Source: Erysipelotrichaceae bacterium (GTDB lineage Bacteria > Bacillota_I > Bacilli_A > Erysipelotrichales > Erysipelotrichaceae). From it: a stretch of 64,000 nt of DNA. Under the pieces are notes generated by a model. It had not been told where the DNA came from. It worked only from the letters and a program-made list of their open reading frames with translations, and made no database searches. The stretch spans positions 1 through 64,000 of the forward strand of contig JAFRVK010000047.1 in the NCBI GenBank assembly GCA_017441765.1, given 5' to 3'. The position numbers and the translations under genes were made by a program. Position 1 is the first letter of the stretch; each line of letters begins with the position of its first letter. This document shows positions 50,929-58,610 of this stretch, one piece after another.

Positions 50929-52035
50929 TTGGAAGAAAAGAAAGTATCAATGATCGATTATGTGCAGCAGACACCTGCACAAGTCAGATATAACGTTGAA
51001 AGAAGCAAAGAGCTGACACAGTCTCTTGTTGACGAATATATAAAAAAGGATTTTAGAAGGATACTGATCGTTGCCTGCGGATCATCGAACAATGGTTCAA
51101 GATGCGGTCAGCCTTTCTTGCAGATGATTACCAAAAAAGAAGTACAGGTGATTCCGCCATTCACTTTTGTGCATTTTTTTGATAACGTCGATGAGAATGA
51201 CTTTGTCGTGGTCGTTTCTCAATCCGGCCGCAGTACGAACGCGATCGAAGCGCTGGAACTGTTAAAAGAGAAAGGGCTCAGAACCATCGGCATCACTTCT
51301 GATGTCAACAGTGATTTTAAAGATATCTGTGATCTGACGATCGACTGGGGTGTAGGCAAGGAAACTGTCGGCTATGTCACCAAAGGCGTAGTCACGCTGG
51401 CAGAGTATTTCATGCTGTTTGGCATCGAAGCACAGCTGAAAAAAGGCGAAATCAGCGAAGAAACGGCAGAAGAGTACAAGAACGAGATCCTTAAGGCTAT
51501 GACTGCGCATGAACAGCTGCAGGATTCCGCATTGAAATACATCGATTCTCATGTGAAAGAATTATATAATCTGCAGGAGCTTTATGTGATATCTGCTGGA
51601 GCAAACATGGGTACGGTTAATGAAGCGGCATTAAAGATTTCAGAAACCGTAAAGATCCACGCGACAGCCTATGAATGTGAAGAATTCCTGCATGGCCCTT
51701 TGTATCCGATGACACCGAAGTATACGCTACTGGCTTACGATACCGCCAATAAAAAAGCCAACGAAAGAATCGAAGCCATTTATGCAGCCGCCAAAGAAGT
51801 ATGCGTACAGCCGATTCTGGTAAGGTGTGGAAGCTGCCAAGATCCCGACGTCATCAGCACCGATGTTGAGCTGATAGATGAAGTCATGCCTTTGGCGTAT
51901 CTGGCTGTCGCACCTCTGTTAGGCGATTTCGCCAGCAAGAGACTGACGGTCGAGGAACATCCGCTTCTTGAAGAATTCCAGAAAAAACTGGCAACCAAGA
52001 GCAAAAAATATCCGAAAGAATTCGGACAGTGGTAA
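50929..52035 (+). CDS. SIS-domain deglycase/isomerase 2 (GfrE/GfrF-like)
   Basis: Double-SIS protein of 368 aa starting with a TTG codon: AAGGAG lies six bases upstream of 50929, whereas the in-frame ATG codons at 50878 and 50887 sit inside the EIIA gene without a ribosome site. Motifs: VACGSSNNGSRCG, VVSQSGRSTNAIEAL, then SAGANMGTVNEAALKI and ECEEFLHGPLYPM (catalytic region with Glu and His). It closes the first PTS operon, before a terminator. Together with SIS 1 it repeats the gfrE/gfrF pair. Substrate presumably a 6-phosphorylated amino-sugar or Amadori compound. Confidence 0.9.
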   Translation: MEEKKVSMIDYVQQTPAQVRYNVERSKELTQSLVDEYIKKDFRRILIVACGSSNNGSRCGQPFLQMITKKEVQVIPPFTFVHFFDNVDENDFVVVVSQSGRSTNAIEALELLKEKGLRTIGITSDVNSDFKDICDLTIDWGVGKETVGYVTKGVVTLAEYFMLFGIEAQLKKGEISEETAEEYKNEILKAMTAHEQLQDSALKYIDSHVKELYNLQELYVISAGANMGTVNEAALKISETVKIHATAYECEEFLHGPLYPMTPKYTLLAYDTANKKANERIEAIYAAAKEVCVQPILVRCGSCQDPDVISTDVELIDEVMPLAYLAVAPLLGDFASKRLTVEEHPLLEEFQKKLATKSKKYPKEFGQW

Positions 52036-52040
52036 ATAAG

Positions 52041-52065
52041 AACAGAATGCCAGAGGCATTCTGTT
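52041..52065 (+). terminator. Terminator after the first PTS operon
   Basis: AACAGAATGCC (52041-52051) and GGCATTCTGTT (52055-52065), loop AGA, followed by TGTTTT. It separates the PTS operon from the FrlB/FrlD-like pair, although partial readthrough is likely because the next ribosome site follows closely. Confidence 0.85.
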
Positions 52066-52083
52066 TGTTTTAAGGAGGAACTC

Positions 52084-53082
52084 ATGATTAATTTTGATGA
52101 ACAGACAATCATTAGAAACTATGCATATATCTATGATAAGCGCAGGGAAATCGAAACGATAGCGGACGATCTTTGTGCCAAAGGTTTCGATCTGCTGTTT
52201 TTTACTTCATCCGGCGGATCAATGGCGATGATGCAGCCGTTTGAGCACTACATCAATGTCTATTCCCGGATCCCGACAGACAGTCAGATATCCGCAGATT
52301 TTCTCTTGACCGGCTGCAACAGGCTGACAGACCGAAGCGTCGCTTTCATGACTTCAAAATCAGGAAATACTAAAGAGACGATCGCATGTGCGAAGAAACT
52401 GAAAGAAATGGGAGTCAGGATCGTATCGGTATGCGGCGTAGAGAACAGCGAGCTGGCCGCTCTTTCCGATTATACTTTTACCTATCTGGATGGACGTCCG
52501 CAGGAACTGGTCTTCTATTTCATCGTAGGCAAGATCTTGTATCATCAGGGTTATTTTCCGGAATATGAAGAGTTCGCTGATAACCTGAAAGATCTGGGTG
52601 CCGCCTTGGCAAAAGTCAGGATCGCTTGCGATGACAAATGCAAGGATTATGCGGAAAAATACTGCAGAGAGCCTTATCATATCTGGATCGGTTCGGGAGA
52701 TCTGTGGCCAAACGCCTATTCCTATTCCATGTGCGTGTTAGAAGAATCGCTCTGGATCAGGACCAAATCCGTCAGTTCCGCTGAATTTTTCCATGGTACT
52801 TTGGAGCTGGTAGAGAAGGACGTGCCGGTAACGCTGATCATGGGCGAGGGAGTCACCAGGAGCCAGGACGAAAGGGTGAAGCATTTTGTCGAACCGCTTA
52901 CGGATAAATTCACCTGTTTTGATACCTGCGATTATGAGCTGGAAGGCATCAAAGATGAATATCGCAAATATCTTTCTCCGGTCGTCATGTCAGCCATCCT
53001 GCAAAGGATCGGAAAGAATATGGAAGTCATAACCGGACATTCTTTGGATATCAGAAGATATTATAGAAAGAGCGAGTATTAG
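52084..53082 (+). CDS. FrlB-like fructoselysine-6-phosphate deglycase
   Basis: Double-SIS protein of 332 aa, the one closest in look to E. coli FrlB (fructosamine 6-phosphate deglycase). Shared features from memory: AEFFHGTLELVEKDVPVTLIMG against FrlB EFRHGPLEIVE, RVKHFVEPLTDKF, and the ending DIRRYYRKSEY matching FrlB RRYYGGLVEY. First SIS loop is unusual (FTSSGGSMAMM) and the second is MTSKSGNTKET. AAGGAGG precedes ATG. It is two bases from the FrlD-like kinase, so the pair forms a kinase-deglycase unit. Amadori-type substrate is well supported; which amino acid is attached is not. Confidence 0.85.
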   Translation: MINFDEQTIIRNYAYIYDKRREIETIADDLCAKGFDLLFFTSSGGSMAMMQPFEHYINVYSRIPTDSQISADFLLTGCNRLTDRSVAFMTSKSGNTKETIACAKKLKEMGVRIVSVCGVENSELAALSDYTFTYLDGRPQELVFYFIVGKILYHQGYFPEYEEFADNLKDLGAALAKVRIACDDKCKDYAEKYCREPYHIWIGSGDLWPNAYSYSMCVLEESLWIRTKSVSSAEFFHGTLELVEKDVPVTLIMGEGVTRSQDERVKHFVEPLTDKFTCFDTCDYELEGIKDEYRKYLSPVVMSAILQRIGKNMEVITGHSLDIRRYYRKSEY

Positions 53083-53083
53083 G

Positions 53084-53947
53084 ATGAGAAGCGTATGTGT
53101 CGGCGATAATGTGATCGATTATTACGTCAACAGCAAGAGGATGTATCCGGGTGGAAACAGTGTCAATGTCTCTGTTCATCTGGCCAGACTGAAGGCGGAA
53201 TCGTCCTATCTGGGGAATCTTGCTGATGACATGATGGCGGAGGTCATCGTAAGAGCGTTGGATGCGAATCATGTCGATCATTCGCGCTGTAAGCAGATCG
53301 AAAATGCGACAACCAAGCATTGCAACTACGAGATCATCGATGGGGAACGAAGATTCATCAGTGTCGATACAGGAGATCGCTGGTCCGGGCCGATGGAACT
53401 GACAGAAGAACTGCTGGATTATATCGGAGGCTTTGATGTCGTCATCAGCAACTGCAATGCCAAGATGCAGGATGAAATGTCCAAGATCAGTCGCTTGGAT
53501 GTCCTGTATGTCTATGATTTCGGTGAAAAAGAAAAATACCACGCCGAGGAATATCTGGATAAGGTGTGTACGAATCTGGATCTGGCAATGTTTTCTTTTC
53601 CTGAGACCAGCGAAGATGAATTGAGATCATTTGCGAACAAGATCATCGGCAAGGGCTGCCGGAATGTGCTTATCACGATGGGTAGGAACGGCCAGTATCT
53701 GATCAACAGCGAGCTGGAGGTCCATGGCGACGCGCAGTATGTCGAGGCTGTTGATACGATGGGAGCCGGCGATTCTTTTCTTGCGGCCTTTGTCAATGAA
53801 GCGTATGAATCGGGCTGGAAGAAGAATATGATTTTGGATAAAGAAACAATAGAAAAAGCCTTGAATAAGGCTTCCCGGTATTCCTGTGAAAACTGTTTAA
53901 GTGAAGGAGGGTTCGGCTACGAAATCAGCGAAACGGCACTGCTGTAG
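53084..53947 (+). CDS. FrlD-like fructoselysine 6-kinase (PfkB family)
   Basis: Ribokinase-fold kinase of 287 aa. VCVGDNVIDYYVN with YPGGNSVNVSVHLARL is the N-terminal pattern shared with FrlD; VYDFGEKE gives the central DF-x-x motif, and VDTMGAGDSFLAAFVNEAYESGW the ATP-binding anion hole with the catalytic Asp (about residue 225). FrlD is 261 aa; this one is slightly longer at the C-terminus. It lies two bases after the FrlB-like gene. A cytosolic kinase is not needed for a PTS-imported compound, so this pair may use an unphosphorylated substrate delivered by another route. Confidence 0.85.
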   Translation: MRSVCVGDNVIDYYVNSKRMYPGGNSVNVSVHLARLKAESSYLGNLADDMMAEVIVRALDANHVDHSRCKQIENATTKHCNYEIIDGERRFISVDTGDRWSGPMELTEELLDYIGGFDVVISNCNAKMQDEMSKISRLDVLYVYDFGEKEKYHAEEYLDKVCTNLDLAMFSFPETSEDELRSFANKIIGKGCRNVLITMGRNGQYLINSELEVHGDAQYVEAVDTMGAGDSFLAAFVNEAYESGWKKNMILDKETIEKALNKASRYSCENCLSEGGFGYEISETALL

Positions 53948-53964
53948 GCGATATCGGAACCTGT

Positions 53965-55032
53965 TCAGATCCTTGTTTCGACAAGTTCGGTAAATTCATT
54001 ATTGGCATCGCGGTTCGGATCAAGGCCGTTCAGCTCAGGCGCATAAGCGCTGATGATCTGTATGAATTCCAGAATAATCAGCACAGATTCCGTCAGCGGA
54101 TAATTCTCAACATGCATGACTGTGGCATCGCTGTTTTCGCTGCCGGTTTCGATCATGAACACTTTTGCGATATCTTTAAAGTAATCGAAAATGCTTTGAG
54201 CCAGTTTCCCGTTCTGATCCGTTCTGATCAGCAAAAGACTGGTATCTTTATTGACCGACCTGTGTGTCCCATGTGAGAATTCTTCGCTGTCGACGGCACA
54301 AGTCGGAATGCACATGGTTTCCATGACTTTGATCTGCGCTTCCAAAGCCAGACCGTAATTCATATCGGAACCGATAATGTATAAATGATCCATCCCTAGA
54401 CCAAAAGCGTTGTTTCTGGCGAATTCAATACTTCTTTTTTTGACTTCTGCCAAGCTGTCGCACTGGCTGGACAGTTCACGAACGATCTCTTCTTTTGTAT
54501 CTTCTGTAAGATGATGATTCAAATGGCCGATGCAGGTCGCCAGAAGAAGCAGAACCAGAATCGTTGAGCTCATGCCTTTGGTTTTGGCATTGCTGTCTTC
54601 CTCGCCGCAGTTCAGGGGAAGAAAGAAATCGGTATATCGTTTTAATGCCGCCGAATCGTCCGCCGAAATACCCAGGGTCTTCAGATGATATTCTCTTGCC
54701 AATTCTGCGCTTTGCAAAGTACCTCTGCTGTTTCCGGTCTGAGAGATAAGGACGATCAGTGTACTTTCCGGATCCAGTAAGGCAGCCAGCTCTTTTGACG
54801 GTATGAAGTTGCCTGCGGTGATGCAACTGACATTCACATGTGCATATCTGCGAAAGAATGGCATTACCGTAACAGAAGCGTTGTAGGAACTGCCATGAGA
54901 GACGCAGTAGATCGTCTTGTATCCTTTGATCTGTCTGGCAAGTTCGTAAATGTCTTCCCGATCAAAATTCCGATGTAAAACATCCTGTTCCTCATCGATA
55001 TAATTCCACATGACGCTTTCAAACAGTTTCAT
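53965..55032 (-). CDS. SIS-domain deglycase/isomerase 4
   Basis: Double-SIS protein of 355 aa. First domain: CVSHGSSYNASVTVM and VLISQTGNSRGTLQSAELA; second: YIIGSDMNYGLALEAQIKVME and the Glu/His region VDSEEFSHGTHRSV. AAGGGGG lies upstream of ATG 55032. It is convergent with the FrlD-like gene (17-base gap without a clear hairpin) and is controlled by a TGTATATACA operator beside its -10 box. It is clearly in the FrlB/GfrE/AgaS group, but its second His-containing loop (SHGTHR) differs from the HGP or HGL of its neighbours, hinting at a different substrate. Confidence 0.87.
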   Translation of the reverse strand: MKLFESVMWNYIDEEQDVLHRNFDREDIYELARQIKGYKTIYCVSHGSSYNASVTVMPFFRRYAHVNVSCITAGNFIPSKELAALLDPESTLIVLISQTGNSRGTLQSAELAREYHLKTLGISADDSAALKRYTDFFLPLNCGEEDSNAKTKGMSSTILVLLLLATCIGHLNHHLTEDTKEEIVRELSSQCDSLAEVKKRSIEFARNNAFGLGMDHLYIIGSDMNYGLALEAQIKVMETMCIPTCAVDSEEFSHGTHRSVNKDTSLLLIRTDQNGKLAQSIFDYFKDIAKVFMIETGSENSDATVMHVENYPLTESVLIILEFIQIISAYAPELNGLDPNRDANNEFTELVETRI

Positions 55033-55072
55033 TTTTGTTTCCCCCTTATCATTGAATCGCTATCTACAGTTT

Positions 55073-55089
55073 ATCATATGTATATACAT
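55073..55089 (-). promoter_or_regulatory. Promoter and operator of the SIS 4 gene
   Basis: Minus-strand -10 TATGAT (55073-55078) adjoins ATGTATATACAT (55078-55089), a perfect 12-base palindrome containing the same TGTATATACA decamer as 47065-47074. The operator lies in the promoter spacer. Confidence 0.6.
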
Positions 55090-55170
55090 AATAAAAATAT
55101 TACATATACATATAACGATCCAGGAAGACATTATGTCAGATGTGATTCTGAATGAGGTGGACATTTAAAA

Positions 55171-55190
55171 AAACGCCTGAAAAGGCGTTT
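55171..55190 (-). terminator. Terminator of the GntR gene
   Basis: AAACGCCT (55171-55178), loop GAAA, AGGCGTTT (55183-55190); on the minus strand seven T residues follow. It ends the transcript of the GntR gene 31 bases upstream. Confidence 0.85.
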
Positions 55191-55221
55191 AAATCACAGC
55201 GATGTATGATAACCGATCTAT

Positions 55222-55995
55222 TCAGGCATTCTTGTCGCTGCCGTGTCTGATCGTTTTCATATAGATATCATCCCCGGTATCTTCATGATCCCTGTTGATC
55301 ACGATTGACATGCGCTCATCAAGATAATAGTGCGTGGTGATTTCAAACGGTTTGTTTGCATAGCGCCAGAAGATCTTCTGTCTGAGCAACGCTTTATTGG
55401 TAGAACCGATGATTTCAGCCTGCCTTTCATCAGGAAGGGCTGCAGAGAATTCCGTGTAGCCGGAAGACCGTTTCATGCCCAGCTCATTGAGATAGGCATT
55501 AAATGAATGCTGCAGGCAGCGGATGTCGAGCGAAGGCAATAAAGCATAATTGATATAAGTATAAGACAGGACAACCGGTTTTCCATCGCCGGTTCTGAGT
55601 CTAACGAAATAATGAATGAATTCGTCTTCTGCGACATTCAGTTCTTTTGCGATCTGTTTATTGTCTTTGCCTTGGATGATCTCATATTCCAGTAGTTCTG
55701 AACCCGGTTCCATGCCAAAGGCTCTGATTTCATCAGAAAGGGAGTGTTTACGGATCAGATCCCGTTCAGGATCGATGTAGGCATCATCTACAAAACTGCC
55801 GTTTCCCGGAACCCTTCTGATGTAGCCTTTATTGGACAGATTGGTCATGGCTTTGTATACGGTCATCCTGCTGGTAGAAAAGGTATCACAAAGATCTGCT
55901 TCGCTTGGCAGCAGCTGATTCAGTACATAGGTACCGTTTTCTATGTTTCTGATAAAGAAATCTTCAATCTGTGAATATTTGGCTTTTCTACCCAT
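55222..55995 (-). CDS. GntR/HutC-family regulator
   Basis: A HutC-type repressor of 257 aa. Winged helix about residues 3-68 (YSQIEDFFIRNIENG, STSRMTVYKAMTNLSNKGY, VPGNGSFVDD); UTRA from about 85 with FVRLRTGDGKPVVLSYTYI and EFSAALPDE. The start is placed at ATG 55995 by alignment with the sister protein at 44.8 kb (both read xKYxQIEDFFI); ATG 56004 is possible. No good Shine-Dalgarno sequence is seen, so it may depend on readthrough from the SIS 5 gene just upstream. Its recognition helix is nearly the same as in the sister, implying a common TGTATATACA operator. Confidence 0.9.
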   Translation of the reverse strand: MGRKAKYSQIEDFFIRNIENGTYVLNQLLPSEADLCDTFSTSRMTVYKAMTNLSNKGYIRRVPGNGSFVDDAYIDPERDLIRKHSLSDEIRAFGMEPGSELLEYEIIQGKDNKQIAKELNVAEDEFIHYFVRLRTGDGKPVVLSYTYINYALLPSLDIRCLQHSFNAYLNELGMKRSSGYTEFSAALPDERQAEIIGSTNKALLRQKIFWRYANKPFEITTHYYLDERMSIVINRDHEDTGDDIYMKTIRHGSDKNA

Positions 55996-56024
55996 TGTCT
56001 TCATAAATCGTACCACAAACAAAG

Positions 56025-56053
56025 AACAAGCGCCACATTCCGTGGCGTTTGTT
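56025..56053 (-). terminator. Terminator/attenuator between SIS 5 and GntR
   Basis: CGCCAC (56031-56036) and GTGGCG (56042-56047), extended by AACAA and TTGTT arms after a one-base mismatch. On the minus strand it lies between the SIS 5 stop and the GntR start; the T tract is weak, so partial readthrough could supply GntR. Confidence 0.65.
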
Positions 56054-57157
56054 TCAATCTCTAGGCATGTGTCCGGAAATGCTTCTGTCTTTGATCGGGC
56101 TGACTTTCGTATCGATTCCTATCGCTTCGCAAAGAAGTGCCGACAGCACCTGGTATGGAGTGACGTAGACGATCGTTGAAAGCAGATCGTTTGTCCTGAC
56201 AGAATATTTCAAGTCTTTCTCCGTTACTTCGATATCCTCACAGGTTGTAACAAAGACGTGTTCTGTAAAGACACGGCGATAGTAAGCTGCGACGTCGACA
56301 GCCCGTTTGAGTTCAAAATCGCCTTCCGAAGCGATCATGAACACATAGTTCCTGTCGTTATATGCACGTAACGGTCCATGAAGCTGTTCCTCCTGTTCGT
56401 AGTACATGCATGGTCTGGCATAGGTTTCAAAGAATTTAAGCCTTCCTTCCTGAGCAGTCGGCCAGTTGTTGCCATAGCCGCAGATGGAAGATTTTTCCAT
56501 CTTCAGGAATTCATCCATATTGCGATTGACCCAGTCTTCCGTCTCGCTGATGACGACAGGCATATCTTCGATCAGCTTACGGGCATCGGCATCCAGCCTC
56601 TCGTAGTCTTCGTCGCTGATCCTTCCAAGCACTTTGGCCAGTTCAAGAGCGATCAGATAGAACTGGAACAGCGTTTCGCTGTAGCCTCTTGTTTCAGGAC
56701 CGATCTCTTCCCTTTCACAAAGCAGATACACGGTCTGATCGGTGATTTTCGTGACAGGCGAATCGACTGCCTCGGTAACAGCAACTGTCAGATGTCCCAG
56801 ATCCTTCGCTCTCGTTAAGGCATCGCAAGTGGAAATGCTGTCACCATGCTGAGTCAGACCGAATACAGCGATCTGGTCGTTGCCGAAGATACCGCTGGGA
56901 TTCGTGTTTTCATGATAAGTAAATACATTTGGCTCCGGCGCATAAGCTTCGACTTTAACCAGGTCCATAAACAGATTCCTCATGACCAGGCTTGCATTAT
57001 GAGAAGTGCCGGATCCCAGGAAATAGACTTTTTTAATATCGTGATTCGTAAAAAGTTCCACCATCTGAGGAACATACTCGTTTTTATTATCGTATGCTTT
57101 CTTTAAAACCCTGGGAATATCCCTGATATGCCCGATCATTGAAAGAACTTCAGCCAT
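56054..57157 (-). CDS. SIS-domain deglycase/isomerase 5
   Basis: Double-SIS protein of 367 aa, paralogue of SIS 1. FLGSGTSHNASLVM is the first phosphosugar loop. The second, normally SQSGxS, reads FGLTQHGDSIST: two of the phosphate-binding positions change. The catalytic region is EQEEQLHGPLRAY. ETRGYSETLFQF and ISDEDYERL match SIS 1. AGGAGG precedes ATG 57157. It is divergent from the second PTS and the two share a control region rich in HutC-type operators. The loop changes may alter substrate or leave a sensing role. Confidence 0.88.
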   Translation of the reverse strand: MAEVLSMIGHIRDIPRVLKKAYDNKNEYVPQMVELFTNHDIKKVYFLGSGTSHNASLVMRNLFMDLVKVEAYAPEPNVFTYHENTNPSGIFGNDQIAVFGLTQHGDSISTCDALTRAKDLGHLTVAVTEAVDSPVTKITDQTVYLLCEREEIGPETRGYSETLFQFYLIALELAKVLGRISDEDYERLDADARKLIEDMPVVISETEDWVNRNMDEFLKMEKSSICGYGNNWPTAQEGRLKFFETYARPCMYYEQEEQLHGPLRAYNDRNYVFMIASEGDFELKRAVDVAAYYRRVFTEHVFVTTCEDIEVTEKDLKYSVRTNDLLSTIVYVTPYQVLSALLCEAIGIDTKVSPIKDRSISGHMPRD

Positions 57158-57202
57158 TGTTGTTTCCTCCTATATTTAATGGATAAGTAGTAGCGCAACT
57201 TA

Positions 57203-57303
57203 ATTATATGGTATAAATATACAATTTGTAAATAGTAAATATATACTTTAATGATTTATTAGTATATATTTACTATTGACATAAGTATATATTTGCATAT
57301 ACA
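57203..57303. promoter_or_regulatory. Divergent SIS 5 / PTS-2 promoters with inverted-repeat operators
   Basis: Plus strand: TTGACA (57276-57281), 16 bases, TATACA (57298-57303). Minus strand: TTTACA (57227-57232), 18 bases, TATAAT (57203-57208). AATAGTAAATATATACT (57231-57247) and AGTATATATTTACTATT (57261-57277) are a perfect 17-bp inverted repeat overlapping the plus -35. GTATA-AA-TATAC (57211-57222) lies in the minus spacer, GTATAT-N6-ATATAC (57285-57302) in the plus spacer. Confidence 0.7.
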
Positions 57304-57347
57304 ATTGTCTCATAAGTATAGCGCAATACAAAGGGGAGGTAATTATC

Positions 57348-57851
57348 ATGGTAGATCTAGTAAGAGTGGATGGAAGACTCATTCATGGAATGATCGTCGT
57401 TACCTGGTGCGGGGTACTTCATCCGGATATTCTGGCAGTAGCGAACGATGCCGCGGCTAACGATGAAATCCACAAGATGACTCTTAAACTAGCGAAACCC
57501 GGTAATGTAGAACAATGCCTGGTTTGGACGCTTGATAAGGCTGTTGCAAAACTACAGGAAGAAAAGTTCATCCGGAAGAAAGTGTTCTTAACTGTTGCTA
57601 CCGTAGAAGATGCCTATTACATTATCAAAAGAGTTCCGACGATCAAGAGATTGAACATCGGTCCTGAAGTAGATGGTGAAAAAGGCAGAGATACAACGGG
57701 TAAGACAGAGATCAGTGACGGAGTATATACCAGCACTGAAAAGTTTGTGTTATTGAAGGAATTGCATGACGATGGAGTCGAAGTGTTTGCCCAGATCACT
57801 CCTGCCATGTCTAAAACTGATTTTGCAGAGTTTGCAAAGAAATTTGAGTAA
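57348..57851 (+). CDS. PTS mannose-family EIIB (second system)
   Basis: Cytosolic EIIB of 167 aa. The phospho-His is His13 in RVDGRLIHGMI; VTWCGVLHPDILAVANDAAAND and KLAKPGNVEQ follow, and LNIGPEVDGEKGRDTTGK gives the contact loop. It resembles EIIB of the sorbose/N-acetylgalactosamine branch. AGGGGAGG precedes ATG. It opens a three-gene PTS (EIIB-EIIC-EIID) with no EIIA beside it. It lacks the Cys-rich loop of the first EIIB. Confidence 0.93.
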   Translation: MVDLVRVDGRLIHGMIVVTWCGVLHPDILAVANDAAANDEIHKMTLKLAKPGNVEQCLVWTLDKAVAKLQEEKFIRKKVFLTVATVEDAYYIIKRVPTIKRLNIGPEVDGEKGRDTTGKTEISDGVYTSTEKFVLLKELHDDGVEVFAQITPAMSKTDFAEFAKKFE

Positions 57852-57865
57852 AGGAGAAATAATTT

Positions 57866-58609
57866 ATGGTTTTTAAAGCATTTCTGGTTGCTTTGGTAGC
57901 CTTCTATGGTCGTGTGGAACAGGGCTGGTTCGGTCAGCAGATGATCGCGAGACCGATATGGCTCTGTACCCTAGTTGGATTGCTGCTTGGCGATCTACAG
58001 CAGGGCGTCATTATTGGAGGAACGCTTGAACTCATATGGGCAGGTGTCGTTCAGGTCGGAGCTACTCCAACAGAAGTCGTTACCGGTTCGACAGTTGCAT
58101 GCGGTTTGGCGATCATCAATAATTTATCGGTTGCTGAAGCTGTTACGATCGCTATCCCTGTCGGTCTGCTGGCAACAGTATTGAATGAATTGAATGGCAC
58201 GCTCGTTATGATGACTTGGTCACCAATGGCGAATGCGGCTGTTGAAGAGTGTGATACGAAGAAAATCTGGTGGTGCGGTATTGCCGGAGAACTGACCAGA
58301 GCTACATTGCTGGCGCTTGCAACGTTCATCGCTGTTTCTGCAGGTAGTGTGGCCGTCAACGCGGTGATCGATGCCATTCCGGACAAGATCAGACTTGGCT
58401 TGCAGAATGCCAGCAAGATCCTGCCGGCGATCGGTATCGGTGTCCTGATGCAGTTCGCATTTGATATGAAATATGTTGGATTCTTCTTGTTAGGATTTAT
58501 CCTTCCAACATATATGGGCTTTGGAAGTGTAGCTTGTGCGTTTGTCGGTGTAGTCGCAGCGCTGATCTACTTCTTCTTAAAACCAAATCAGGTAGAGGAG
58601 GATGACTAA
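57866..58609 (+). CDS. PTS mannose-family EIIC (second system)
   Basis: Membrane subunit of 247 aa. FLVALVAFYGRVEQGWFGQQMIARPIW is the start of the fold, LLLGDLQQGVIIGGTLELIWAGVVQVGATPTEV the signature region with the conserved Glu (seen in parts). The sequence ATPTEVVTGSTVACGLA belongs to the sorbose/GalNAc-type branch. Acidic C-terminal tail VEEDD. AAAGGAG precedes ATG, 14 bases after EIIB. Substrate is unknown. Confidence 0.93.
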   Translation: MVFKAFLVALVAFYGRVEQGWFGQQMIARPIWLCTLVGLLLGDLQQGVIIGGTLELIWAGVVQVGATPTEVVTGSTVACGLAIINNLSVAEAVTIAIPVGLLATVLNELNGTLVMMTWSPMANAAVEECDTKKIWWCGIAGELTRATLLALATFIAVSAGSVAVNAVIDAIPDKIRLGLQNASKILPAIGIGVLMQFAFDMKYVGFFLLGFILPTYMGFGSVACAFVGVVAALIYFFLKPNQVEEDD

Positions 58610-58610
58610 T

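Noticed and set aside
57191-57326. Direct repeat TAGCGCAA at 57191-57198 and 57319-57326 as an insertion footprint.
   Set aside because: Only eight bases, and the DNA between is a normal divergent promoter region; probably chance.
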